A stretch of DNA of 32,210 bases, from the NCBI GenBank assembly GCA_964472545.1, contig CAYYNP010000087.1, positions 1-32,210 of the forward strand, given 5' to 3'. Shown piece after piece: positions 15,397-23,554 of this stretch (position 1 is the first letter of the stretch; each line of letters starts with the position of its first letter). This stretch comes from CAYYNP01 sp964472545 (GTDB lineage Bacteria > Planctomycetota > Planctomycetia > Pirellulales > Thermoguttaceae). Position numbers and translations under genes: made by a program. The notes under the pieces are model-generated. The model saw only the letters and a program-made list of their open reading frames with translations, did not search any database and was not told the origin of the DNA.

Positions 15397-16368
15397 TTGC
15401 CTCGCGTCGTCTACTCTCGTCACTACAACATCGGCTTCTTCGGCCTGGAGCGGCTACACCCGTTCGACTCGCGGAAGTACGGCCGGGCGTGGCGATGTAT
15501 GAAGCGGCGTCTGGGCAAGTCGCTGCGTCCAATGTGGATTCGCCCCAAACGGCCGGTCGCCTTCAAAGAACTCATGAGCGTTCACACGGCGTCGTATCTC
15601 GGCCGCTTGCGCCAGCCGCGCTACGTTGCCGGGGCGCTGGAAGTCCCGCTCGCGCGGCTCTTGCCGCGTTGGCTGCTGCATCGGTGCGTGCTGCGGCCGA
15701 TGCGATGGGGCACCATGGGCACGATCATCTCCGCGAAGGCCTGTCTGGAGCACGGATTCGCCGTGAATCTCGGCGGCGGCTACCACCACGCCAAACCGGA
15801 CGATGGTGAGGGTTTCTGCATCTACTCCGACATCGCGCTGGCCGTGCATGCGCTGCGGACTGAAGGCCTGCTTGACGAGTCCGACCGTGTCGCCTACATC
15901 GACCTCGATGCCCACCAGGGCAACGGCGTGTGCCACGCCTTCATGGACGACCGGCGGGTCTTCATCTTCGATATGTACAATTCGACGATCTACCCCTGCT
16001 ACGACTCCGACGCGCGGGCCCGCATCGATTGCGACGTTCCGCTGGCCTCCGGCTGCCACGAACTGGACTACCTTCACGAGGTCGTAACACGACTACCCGG
16101 CTTCCTCGATTCGATCTCGCAATCGCAACCTCTGGCATTGGCGATCTACAACGCCGGCACCGACGTTCACATTGAGGACCGATTGGGGCAACTCGGCGTA
16201 TCCTCCGGCGGCATCTTGCAGCGGGATCTTCTCGTTGTCGGCGAACTCCGCCGTCGCGGCATTCCCACGGTCATGTTGCTCAGCGGGGGCTACACTTCAA
16301 TCAGCTATCAACTTGTGGCCGAGTCGGTGATTCGGCTGCTGGAAAGAGAGAACACGGAAACACTGTGA
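15397..16368 (+). CDS. Class IV histone deacetylase-like (HDAC11-type) deacylase
   Basis: A 323-residue protein with the arginase/deacetylase fold. Catalytic landmarks are visible: GGGYHHA (H130, H131, general acid/base), GFCIYSDI, YIDLDAHQGNG (D171 and H173, zinc ligands), YNAGTDVH (D256, third zinc ligand) and LLSGGYT (Y299, transition-state tyrosine). The DLDAHQGNG version is typical of the class IV/HDAC11 branch and its bacterial relatives, which remove acetyl or longer acyl groups from lysine or small amines. I use the TTG at 15397: GGGGGAG lies eight bases upstream, and the upstream extension to 15316 is repeat-like. The gene overlaps the macro-domain gene by four bases (GTGA), so the two are translated together. 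Its substrate is unknown; it could be an acyl-lysine protein or a polyamine-like amide. Confidence 0.9.
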   Translation: MPRVVYSRHYNIGFFGLERLHPFDSRKYGRAWRCMKRRLGKSLRPMWIRPKRPVAFKELMSVHTASYLGRLRQPRYVAGALEVPLARLLPRWLLHRCVLRPMRWGTMGTIISAKACLEHGFAVNLGGGYHHAKPDDGEGFCIYSDIALAVHALRTEGLLDESDRVAYIDLDAHQGNGVCHAFMDDRRVFIFDMYNSTIYPCYDSDARARIDCDVPLASGCHELDYLHEVVTRLPGFLDSISQSQPLALAIYNAGTDVHIEDRLGQLGVSSGGILQRDLLVVGELRRRGIPTVMLLSGGYTSISYQLVAESVIRLLERENTETL

Positions 16369-16997
16369 AACCCCTCCACATCACTTTGGCCGCCGTCGAC
16401 ACGCCACTTGCAGATGCCTGGCAGCGATGGTGCGGAGATCTCGCGTGCGTGACCGTCCACCGCGGCTCGATCTTCGATCTCGGCTGCGACGCCGTGGTGA
16501 GCCCGGCGAACAGCTTCGGATTCATGGACGGTGGCATTGATCGCCTCTACCTTGAACGTTTCGGGCATGAAACGCAGGACCGCGTGCAAGCGCTGATTCA
16601 AGAGGATCACTTCGGCGAACTGCCGGTGGGCGCGGCGCTGATTGCCGAGACCAATGACTGCGAATTCCCGTTCCTGATCGTGGCACCGACGATGCGCGTG
16701 CCGATGATACTTGGCGAATCGATCCACCCCTATCTGGCTGCGCGGGCCACGTTCCTGCTCATCCGGCACGGCACGTTTTCCGCGGGGCCACACTGCGGGC
16801 AGCCGGTCCGGGAGCATGTGCGCACTGTGGCGCTGCCCGGCTTGGGTACCGGCGTAGGGCGTGTGCCGCCTGCCGACTGCGCGAGGCAGGTCCGTGCGGC
16901 CATCGAGGACTGGGTGTTGACACGATATGAGTTTCCGAAAACAACTGCGCAGGCGCGTAAGCGACACGACCGCCTGTCGAAGACGCGAGCAAGGTAG
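16365..16997 (+). CDS. Macro-domain (ADP-ribose-type ligand-binding) protein
   Basis: A 210-residue protein beginning with GTG at 16365, inside the stop of the deacylase gene (GTGA). Residues 30-190 resemble a macro domain: VHRGSIFDLGCDAVVSPANSFGFMDGGID gives the ligand-binding asparagine (N49) and glycine-rich loop, and VALPGLGTGVGRVP near residue 165 gives the second phosphate-binding loop. Macro domains bind ADP-ribose, O-acetyl-ADP-ribose or related nucleotides, and some remove ADP-ribose from proteins or DNA. The usual GGGVD loop is DGGID here and the flanking sequence is divergent, so enzyme activity cannot be predicted. The last 25 residues are basic. The overlap suggests a joint function with the deacylase, for instance acting on the same modified substrate; this is inference. 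Confidence 0.82.
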   Translation: MKPLHITLAAVDTPLADAWQRWCGDLACVTVHRGSIFDLGCDAVVSPANSFGFMDGGIDRLYLERFGHETQDRVQALIQEDHFGELPVGAALIAETNDCEFPFLIVAPTMRVPMILGESIHPYLAARATFLLIRHGTFSAGPHCGQPVREHVRTVALPGLGTGVGRVPPADCARQVRAAIEDWVLTRYEFPKTTAQARKRHDRLSKTRAR

Positions 16998-17144
16998 CAA
17001 CCGTGTAGAGCACGTCACCGACCATTGGCCGTGCGGATGTGAAGACGCGTCGGTCGGCGACCGTTCGCCGTGAGGCCGGGCCGGTAATCCGGTCGCCGAT
17101 AAGATGAGAACATAATCCCCCACCCCAACCACGAGCGTACCGAA

Positions 17145-17693
17145 ATGAAGGAACTGTTCTTCGACTTCCTGGAATCACCGAATCGCGAAACGTACCTGGC
17201 AGTTCGCGATGCGCTGGTCTCGTCGGAATTCTACCAACCGTACTCCGACGAAATGAGCGATATCGGCGACTTGCTCGATGCCGGCAAGCTCGACGAAGCC
17301 GCCGAGAAACTCGCGGCCTCGATGCCCAATCTGTTGCTCAGCCCTCGAGCGCACTTGATGCTGTCCTTCCTCGCCAAGGAAACGAACGAGGAGGACCACG
17401 CCAAAATGGAAGGGTTCATCGCGGCCACCTGCTGCGAGGGCGTCCTGTCCACCGGCGAGGGGACGCAAGAGAGCCCCTACGTCGTCGTCAGAACGTCGGA
17501 CGAACACGACGTGGTCCAATACCTCGGCAAACAGTTCAAGCAGCAGTCGCTCGTCGAAGACGGCGACCGGCATTTCGACCGCATCGACTGCGAGGACGGC
17601 GCGGAGATTTGGTTCGACATCACCGACGCCTACAACCAACTTCACAGCAGGTTTGGCGACCGCAAGTTCGACACCGATGAAGACGAAAGCTAG
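17145..17693 (+). CDS. Acidic hypothetical protein
   Basis: A 182-residue protein, strongly acidic, beginning MKELFFDFLESPNRETYLAV and ending in DTDEDES. No signal peptide or membrane segment is visible. The first 100 residues look helical, perhaps a TPR-like or bundle region (AGKLDEAAEKLAASMPNLLLSPRAHLMLSFLA); the second half contains EGTQESPYVVVRTSDEHDVVQYLGKQFKQQ and GAEIWFDITDAYNQL, which look like beta structure. I do not recognise the family. Codon use and composition match the neighbours, so it is probably real. The ribosome binding site is weak. Upstream lies the deacylase-macro pair (147 bases away) and downstream a secreted GH16 enzyme, but it shows no sign of belonging to either. 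Confidence 0.7.
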   Translation: MKELFFDFLESPNRETYLAVRDALVSSEFYQPYSDEMSDIGDLLDAGKLDEAAEKLAASMPNLLLSPRAHLMLSFLAKETNEEDHAKMEGFIAATCCEGVLSTGEGTQESPYVVVRTSDEHDVVQYLGKQFKQQSLVEDGDRHFDRIDCEDGAEIWFDITDAYNQLHSRFGDRKFDTDEDES

Positions 17694-17774
17694 AATTGAC
17701 CGTGTTCGGCCGGGCCGTAGCGGGGCTCGCCAAAGGCCGGCCGACGATCTTGACTACAACGAGAGGACCTACCT

Positions 17775-18662
17775 ATGGCGATGCTGCGCGAAACCGCGAT
17801 GACGGCCCTCGTTCTCCTGATCCTGTCCGACGGCGCCGCCGGGGCTGAAGTCGTCTGGTCGGAGGAATTCAACGGCCCCGACATCGATCGGTCCACGTGG
17901 ACCTACGACGTGGGCGGACACGGCTTCGGCAACGGCCAACTCGAATACGACACGGCCCGGCGAGAGAACTCGCATATCGAAGACGGCAGTCTCGTCATCG
18001 AAGCGCGCCGTGAGAACTACATGGGCAACGCGTTCACGTCCGCCCGCATGCTCACCCAAGGACGCTTTGCCTTCAAGTACGGCACGCTCGAAGCTCGGAT
18101 CAAGGTCCCCGACACGGCCGACGGGCTGTGGCCGGCCTTCTGGATGCTGGGCAATAACTTTCCCGGCATCGATTGGCCGAAGTGTGGGGAGGTCGACATC
18201 CTGGAAATCGGCGGCAAAGACGGCATCGCCAAGGGCTTGCAGCGGCGGAAGATCAACTGCGCCATGCACTTCGCCGGGCCCGACGGCCAATACGCCATGA
18301 CCGATGCGTGGCGCGACGCCGACGTCGATCTGAACCTCGATTACCACCTCTACAGGGTCTCGTGGACGCCGCAACAGATGACGTTCTACCTCGACGGAGT
18401 CGAGTTCGCTTCCTGGGATATCACGCCGGCCCATCTGCGAGAGTTCCACCAGCCGCACTTCTTGATCCTCAACGTGGCGGTCGGCGGCTGGCCCAATTCG
18501 TACACGGGCATCTCCAGTCCGGGGGCCGTCACCGCCAAGCTGCCCGCCAAGATGTCCGTCGATTGGATCCGGCTTACCGCCAATCCGCATACGAAGCTCT
18601 ACTTCGGTAAGAACATCGAGGAGACGGGCAACTTCGGGGTGTTTACGAGAGAACTTCCGTGA
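17775..18662 (+). CDS. Secreted GH16-family glycoside hydrolase, catalytic part
   Basis: A 295-residue protein with a signal peptide at about residues 1-24 (TALVLLILSDGAAGA). The catalytic beta-jelly-roll of GH16 follows: VVWSEEFNGPDIDRSTW, GQLEYDTARRENSHIEDGSL, FKYGTLEARIKVP, and the active-site motif EVDILE (E139 nucleophile, D141, E144 acid/base), in the bulged ExDxxE form of laminarinase-type rather than lichenase-type enzymes. It would cleave beta-1,3 or similar glucans or galactans outside the cell or in the periplasm. The frame ends just after GNFGVFTRELP, which is the beginning of a repeat domain continuing in the overlapping next frame; the protein therefore looks prematurely cut (see that entry and the finding). 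GAGAGGA upstream serves the ATG at 17775. Confidence 0.9.
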   Translation: MAMLRETAMTALVLLILSDGAAGAEVVWSEEFNGPDIDRSTWTYDVGGHGFGNGQLEYDTARRENSHIEDGSLVIEARRENYMGNAFTSARMLTQGRFAFKYGTLEARIKVPDTADGLWPAFWMLGNNFPGIDWPKCGEVDILEIGGKDGIAKGLQRRKINCAMHFAGPDGQYAMTDAWRDADVDLNLDYHLYRVSWTPQQMTFYLDGVEFASWDITPAHLREFHQPHFLILNVAVGGWPNSYTGISSPGAVTAKLPAKMSVDWIRLTANPHTKLYFGKNIEETGNFGVFTRELP

Positions 18663-19696
18663 AGAACTCGCTGAGCTACGAGGACGGCTCCGACGCAGAG
18701 TTCGACTACGGCACCGCGGCGGCGCTTTACACGTGGAACAACATGACCGAGACGGAAACCCCGGTGACCGCCTGCGAAGGCGACGAGTGCTGGTCGTTCG
18801 ACGTGGCCGCGGGCGACTGGTTCGGGATGGGCGTCTTTCTGCCGAACTTCCGCAACATGAAGAACTACAGCGACGGGTATCTCCACTTCGATATCAAGAC
18901 CACGTCGACCGCGCCGATGAAGGTCGGCGTCAAGAGTTCTCGCGGCGAGTTCTACCTCCCGCTGGGTGATGAGACGGCCGAGTTCGGGTTTGCCCGGGAC
19001 GGCAAATGGCAGGGGGGCACGATCCCGCTGAACCGCTTCTCCAACGTCGATTTTTGCACCGTACACCAGATGTTCATGTTGGCTGGCGACGCGCCGTCGG
19101 CGGCGCTGAACGTGTCGATCGACAACGTCTGGTGGCAGACCAGCGGCAAGAGACCGACGCCGAAAGGCGGCAACTTCGGCGTCTACACCGAAACAGCAGC
19201 CCACAAAGACGCGGGAGAATTCACCCTGGGAACCGACGGCGATTTCTTCGTCTGGGAGAAGACGCTGGTCGACCGCGTGCAGAGCCCCGCCGAAGGCAGC
19301 CGCAGCAAGAGCCTCAAGTCGGCTCCCGGACTGCAATGGTTCGGGGCCGCCTTCATGCCGAACGTGAAACACGACCTGACGGCATTCGCCCGCGCCCGTA
19401 GCAAGCTCTGTTTTTCGATGAAGACCAGTTCGTCGGCCACTTTCATGATCGGCATGAAGAGCGGCAACGTCGACGGGATCGGCCAGAAGTGGATCCCGTT
19501 CAAGGCCGGCAGCGATCCCTACGGATTCGCCCGAGACGGCAAGTGGCACACGATCGAGATCCCCATGGCCGAGTTGGCCACGGAAGTCGACCTCTCGGAG
19601 GTCAGCCAACTCTTCCAGGTGCTGGGCACCACCGGCGCCATCTCGGATATCGAATTCGACGACATCTACTTCACCGCCGGCGCAAGTACCCGCTGA
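18659..19696 (+). CDS. Tandem carbohydrate-binding-like domains, probably the C-terminal part of the GH16 protein
   Basis: A 345-residue frame opening with GTG inside the GH16 stop (GTGA) in the -1 frame. It has no signal peptide, although its content looks extracellular. Two homologous domains of about 170 residues are visible; both contain FDIKT/FSMKT, VGVKS/IGMKS, GFARDGKW and a final strand (SIDNVWW, FDDIYF), as in galactose-binding-like or ExoP-type beta-sandwiches. Domain two starts GNFGVYTET; the matching start of domain one, GNFGVFTRE, is encoded at the end of the GH16 frame. The first domain is thus split across the two frames, arguing that both were one protein: signal peptide, GH16, two binding domains. 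Alternatives are a sequencing or assembly indel, a recent mutation, or programmed -1 frameshifting. Confidence 0.75.
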   Translation: MKNSLSYEDGSDAEFDYGTAAALYTWNNMTETETPVTACEGDECWSFDVAAGDWFGMGVFLPNFRNMKNYSDGYLHFDIKTTSTAPMKVGVKSSRGEFYLPLGDETAEFGFARDGKWQGGTIPLNRFSNVDFCTVHQMFMLAGDAPSAALNVSIDNVWWQTSGKRPTPKGGNFGVYTETAAHKDAGEFTLGTDGDFFVWEKTLVDRVQSPAEGSRSKSLKSAPGLQWFGAAFMPNVKHDLTAFARARSKLCFSMKTSSSATFMIGMKSGNVDGIGQKWIPFKAGSDPYGFARDGKWHTIEIPMAELATEVDLSEVSQLFQVLGTTGAISDIEFDDIYFTAGASTR

Positions 19697-19768
19697 TTCC
19701 CGGGCGGAGGCCAGGAGAAGGGCGGCGCGGGGCCAAAGCATAGGGACTCACGGCCCTCTGCCGTAAGT

Positions 19769-19795
19769 CCGGACCGCGGGCGATTCCCGGTCCGG
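19769..19795. terminator. GC-rich hairpin after the GH16 locus
   Basis: CCGGACC at 19769-19775 pairs with GGTCCGG at 19789-19795, extended by an inner GCGGG/CCCG stem. It lacks a T-run, so it could be a weak or factor-assisted terminator, or simply a palindrome. Confidence 0.35.
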
Positions 19796-19843
19796 TGCTC
19801 AAGCCGCGGCGGGGCTGCCGCGGCCGCCAAGCAAGGGGAGTGG

Positions 19844-20123
19844 CAGATCCTGGAGGGACCTCTGTGCCCGGATTACGTGCATATAGATGATCCAGATACC
19901 GCCGGAGTATGCGGTGTCGCATGTGATGGGGCACATCAAGGGCAAGAGTGCGATTCGGATGGCTCGGGATTTCATGGGGCGGCATCGAGACTTCAAGGGC
20001 TACCACTCTTGGGCACGCGGGTACTTCGTCTCGACCGTGGGAATCGATGAACGCACGATCCGGGAGACCATCCGCCATCAGGAAAAGAGCGACCAGAAAC
20101 TCGACCAACAGCGACTGTTTTGA
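19844..20123 (+). pseudogene. IS200/IS605-type TnpA transposase remnant
   Basis: The C-terminal half of an IS200-like Y1 transposase is readable in two frames. Frame one (19844-19885) gives QILEGPLCPDYVHI; frame two (from 19887) gives MIQIPPEYAVSHVMGHIKGK, then WARGYFVSTVGIDERTIRETIRHQEKSD to a stop at 20123. Intact relatives read LCPDHIHM...IPPKYSVS...FMGYLKGKSA...GYYVSTVG...TIKKYIQEQEKHD. Compared with these, the N-terminal half is missing, a frameshift lies at about 19885, the first histidine of the HxH pair is tyrosine, and the catalytic tyrosine of KKYIQEQ is threonine. It is therefore dead as a transposase. No terminal palindromes of the element were recognised. Confidence 0.8.
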
Positions 20124-20215
20124 CATGGCTTGTTCCTCAGTTGCTCGGAACGTAAACTGACGAGAACGTTTTGGAGCGTCTTTCTTGCCGCCGTCTATTG
20201 CGAAGGAACACGAAC

Positions 20216-23194
20216 GTGGCCAACTCTCTATCGATTTGCCTCCTGTCTCTGTGCCTGGGCAGCGAACCGACGCCGTATGAGCGTCTTGATCCACAGACGA
20301 GCGTGTGGTCTCAGTCGATCGACACGCGGCGCATCGATACGACGCGCCTGACCGAAAGCCGCGAGAATCTCGGCGTGTTTCCCGTGGGCAATGGACGCTG
20401 CTTCACGTACCTGGGTATCGGCTTTCCCCAGAACACGCTCTTCATGATGACGGGGCCGCGCTATCAGACCGACGGCAACCACAATACGGTCGGCGGGTTC
20501 GGCGAACTCTCGCTGACCCTTCGCGAGGCGGGCTCGGCCGTTGACCTGCCGCGGCAGAGTTGCCGTAGCGTGCGGGGCGCACCGGTGGTGCTTACCAGTG
20601 AGGAAAGCACGCAATTGAAGTTGACCACCGTGACGGCAGCCCCTCCGGGAGTGACTGCGATTCTGCGCTGGATTACCGTGGAGCGTCTCGAGGGGGCAAG
20701 CGGGGATCTCACGCTGGCGCTCGAATTTCGCGGCCGTGCTATGCAGCAGGATGAGCAGGGCTTCTACTTCGAATACCCGCACCGCAGTCGCGTGGCGCGG
20801 CTGCGTCCGGTGATGATCGGTGGGGAACTGAAGCACCAGGACGAGCAACTCACGTTTTCGATCCCCGACGTTGCCCTGGGGAAACCTCGCACGTGCTGCC
20901 TGGCGCTGCTCTTTTCGGAATCGGCCGATGCCGCGGCTGTCGTCAGAAAGCAGGTCGTCGATCGCCACGACCGACTGCTCGCGGAGACGGTCGCGTGGTG
21001 GAGGAACAAGCTCGCCCCGACGGTTCACGTCACCAGCGGCGACCGCCGATTGGACGATCTCGTCGAAGGGCTCAAGGTGCTGCTGCTCGTCCAGCAGGAC
21101 GCGCAAGGCGGCGTCTGTCCGATGGTCAACTTCAAGGGCGTGTGGCTGCGAGACTCCAACGGCCCGCTGCTGGGATTCCTTCACTCGGGGCTCTACGACA
21201 ATGCCCGGCGACTGTTGACCTACTATCGGCAGGCGTCGGCGCTGCACCGTTTCACCGGGCGGGAGTTTCCCTTGGATCTTGCCGTCGAGTCGGATCCCGA
21301 CCTGACGCCGCAGCAGTGGGCCGCTTCGGGAACGGATCGGTGCGAGGTGCCGTCGTTCGTCGTCTTGCAGCATGCTTGGTGGTTGGATGCCACGGGCGAC
21401 AAGACGCTGCTCGAGCGGCACTGGCACTACGTCCGCCGTAACGCCGACCACCAGGTGCTGATCGACGGCCCACACGGGCCGCTTCAAACCTTCAACGGCG
21501 ATGAGACCTACATGGGCGGCGCTTACTACTCCCTCTTCCCGACACGTTCGGGATATCCCAACGCACTGATCCGGCCGGATGCCTACAGTGCGGACAGCAT
21601 GTTCGAGTACGTTGCGGCCCACGAGGCCATGGTGCGCCTGTCACGCGTCATGGGGCACGAGGAGGGCGTCGCGCAGTTCGAGGCTTCCGCCGCCCAGATG
21701 CGCGCGTCGATCGAGCGGCACTTGTGGCTGCCCGAAGAACAACGCTATGCTCCCGCGATCTCGCCGGTGAACTTCCAGCCGCATCGGGCCCCCTTTGCGC
21801 CGATCAACCTGCGCCCGCTTTGGGTGGGGTATCTTTCGCCCGAAGATCAGAAAGCCCAGAGCAATCTCGAGGGAACGCTCCGCTGGCTCTGGCGGCCTGA
21901 GGGCTTGGTGCGGATGACGCCCTTCATGGACCACTTCATCGGTTGCGCTCCGGGCTATCTCGTCAGCAACCTGGCCGCGGTTCGTCACCCGAAGGCTGCC
22001 GCCGCCTTTTCGGGCCTGATCGGTTCCGCCTCGACCAGCGGCGAGTGGGTGGAAGTACACAAGCCGGATCGCCCCAGCTACGGGTACGGCGACGGCCGGT
22101 ACGCAAATCGCCTGCGGCCGTGGGAAAGCGGCATCAATCTCGACGCGCTGCTCTTCTATCTCACCGGAGCACGCCGGCGAGAGGGGCAGAGCATCGCCAT
22201 CCGTCCTCTGCTGCCGCCCGATTGTGATCATCTTATCGTCGACAACATCCCGCTTGGCCGCGGGCGGTTGAAGCTGACCGTTACCCGCGACGGACAGCAG
22301 GCTCGTTATACGGTCACCAATACATCCGAAGCACGATTGACGGTCGACGGGAAGGCGTTGGCTCCCGGAGAGTCTCTCCAGGCGGCCACGACGTTGCCGA
22401 CGCCGCCCGCTTGTGAAGACCCTTCGCCGGAGGCCTATCGGGAACCGTTGCGTTGGCACGACGGCATGCGCCGCCTTTCCATCACGGCACAGAAGCAAGC
22501 CCCGGCCGACGGCGTTCAATTGCTCGACGTGGGGTTGCCCTTCTCGGCGGAAGATCTGGCCGCCTTCCTGGCGAAGCGCCCGGCCACGGTCAAGGAGATC
22601 GAGATTCACTCGTCCGCTCAGCCTTATAGCCGCACGACGCTCAAACCGCTGATGCAGGTGTTGGAGCATCCCGCGGTCAAGAGAGAGCTCGATAAGTTCC
22701 GCAACGACGGGGGCCGCGTCCTTGCCCCCTACTTCCAGCGGGCGTTCGAGTTGCACGGCCCCGTGGCAGATCCGGATCAGGCCCTGCTGACGAAGGATCC
22801 GCCGATCATCACCGCCGACTACAACGCAGCCCAATGGGTACGGCACCGGTCGGCGTCCAGCTACGTCAACCTGGACGCCGCATTGCGCCCGAACGATCAC
22901 GTGGCCGCGTTTGCCCGCTGCGTGCTCGTTGCGAGGCGGCCGCAACGCGTGACGTTCCTGCTTGGGGCCGACGACGGAGTGGTCCTGTGGGTCGGCGGCC
23001 GCCGCGTCCATCAGCGGCTGGGACACAACCACCATCAGTTCGAGCGCGACCGGGTCACGGTGGAACTCCCGCAAGGCGAGACGCCGGTGATCGTCGGCGT
23101 CCACGAGATCAACGGCGCCTGGGGCTTTTCGCTGCGGATCAGCGACGAACAGGGGCTGCCGCCGGACGGGATCACGGTGAAGCCCGCAGCGTGA
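20216..23194 (+). CDS. Six-hairpin glycosidase superfamily protein with C-terminal PA14-like domain
   Basis: A 992-residue protein. I start at the GTG at 20216, eight bases after GAAGGA, rather than the TTG at 20171; this leaves a short hydrophobic N-terminus (MANSLSICLLSLCLGS) that may be a weak signal peptide. Residues of roughly 40-270 form a beta-sandwich as in GH15/GH65-like enzymes. Residues of about 290-690 form an (alpha/alpha)6 barrel: VNFKGVWLRDSNGPLLGFL, TFNGDETYMGG, SADSMFEYVAAHEAMVRLS and SASTSGEWVEVHKP. Acidic residues in GDET and GEWVE could be catalytic. A beta domain then gives LTVTRDGQQARYTVTNTS. The end, from about 860, reads like a PA14 or similar ligand-binding domain (VTFLLGADDGVVLWVGGRRVHQ). 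It probably attacks an extracellular glycan; substrate and exact GH family cannot be assigned. Confidence 0.82.
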   Translation: MANSLSICLLSLCLGSEPTPYERLDPQTSVWSQSIDTRRIDTTRLTESRENLGVFPVGNGRCFTYLGIGFPQNTLFMMTGPRYQTDGNHNTVGGFGELSLTLREAGSAVDLPRQSCRSVRGAPVVLTSEESTQLKLTTVTAAPPGVTAILRWITVERLEGASGDLTLALEFRGRAMQQDEQGFYFEYPHRSRVARLRPVMIGGELKHQDEQLTFSIPDVALGKPRTCCLALLFSESADAAAVVRKQVVDRHDRLLAETVAWWRNKLAPTVHVTSGDRRLDDLVEGLKVLLLVQQDAQGGVCPMVNFKGVWLRDSNGPLLGFLHSGLYDNARRLLTYYRQASALHRFTGREFPLDLAVESDPDLTPQQWAASGTDRCEVPSFVVLQHAWWLDATGDKTLLERHWHYVRRNADHQVLIDGPHGPLQTFNGDETYMGGAYYSLFPTRSGYPNALIRPDAYSADSMFEYVAAHEAMVRLSRVMGHEEGVAQFEASAAQMRASIERHLWLPEEQRYAPAISPVNFQPHRAPFAPINLRPLWVGYLSPEDQKAQSNLEGTLRWLWRPEGLVRMTPFMDHFIGCAPGYLVSNLAAVRHPKAAAAFSGLIGSASTSGEWVEVHKPDRPSYGYGDGRYANRLRPWESGINLDALLFYLTGARRREGQSIAIRPLLPPDCDHLIVDNIPLGRGRLKLTVTRDGQQARYTVTNTSEARLTVDGKALAPGESLQAATTLPTPPACEDPSPEAYREPLRWHDGMRRLSITAQKQAPADGVQLLDVGLPFSAEDLAAFLAKRPATVKEIEIHSSAQPYSRTTLKPLMQVLEHPAVKRELDKFRNDGGRVLAPYFQRAFELHGPVADPDQALLTKDPPIITADYNAAQWVRHRSASSYVNLDAALRPNDHVAAFARCVLVARRPQRVTFLLGADDGVVLWVGGRRVHQRLGHNHHQFERDRVTVELPQGETPVIVGVHEINGAWGFSLRISDEQGLPPDGITVKPAA

Positions 23195-23312
23195 ATCGGC
23201 CGTCCGCGGTTTGCGTTGCACACTCCTCTGACTGGTTACCCCGACCGGGGTCCGCCGGTGCCGGGCTATCGCAGTGTCAGACTTGTGTCAGTAGCGAAGT
23301 GGCGGAAGAAGA

Positions 23313-23343
23313 AAGGACTCACGTCGAATCGACGTAAGTCCTT
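23313..23343 (-). terminator. Hairpin just downstream of tRNA-Leu
   Basis: AAGGACTCACGTCGA (23313-23327) and TCGACGTAAGTCCTT (23329-23343) pair with one mismatch in 15. On the minus strand the hairpin is followed by a pyrimidine-rich stretch (TCTTCTTCC). It is placed to end the tRNA-Leu transcript and could also stop the converging glycosidase transcript. Confidence 0.55.
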
Positions 23344-23354
23344 GTGTCACAAGG

Positions 23355-23439
23355 TGCCGAAGGGGAGACTCGAACTCCCACGAGGTTTACCCTCACTAGG
23401 TCCTGAACCTAGCGCGTCTGCCAATTCCGCCACTTCGGC
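23355..23439 (-). tRNA. tRNA-Leu (anticodon CAG)
   Basis: Reading the minus strand, the acceptor arms GCCGAAG and CTTCGGC pair perfectly, with discriminator A. The anticodon arm CTAGG-TTCAGGA-CCTAG gives anticodon CAG, reading CUG leucine codons. A long variable arm (GAGGGTAAACCTC) marks a class II tRNA, and GGGAGTTCGAGTCTCCC is the T arm. After the discriminator the genome reads CCTT, so the terminal A of CCA must be added by enzyme. The length of 85 bases is normal. Confidence 0.96.
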
Positions 23440-23554
23440 ATGGTGGTCCCATGATTTGTACTAGACGAAGCCCGCTAACGCAAGGCCCCCGCGAGGCAAC
23501 CGGCGGAGAAGAGCCCGTGGCCGGCATCCAGAATGGGGCGGGACGGGGAGAAAC
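23440..23554. other. Short intergenic segment upstream of tRNA-Leu
   Basis: No gene is visible. On the minus strand, TACAAAT about 20 bases before the tRNA could be a -10-like element, but I see no good -35. Confidence 0.3.

Noticed and set aside
20228..21622. 464-residue antisense frame
   Set aside because: Shadow of the six-hairpin glycosidase with no start signal.
23216..23464. 82-residue plus-strand frame over the tRNA
   Set aside because: It runs antisense through tRNA-Leu and a hairpin, and its translation is meaningless.
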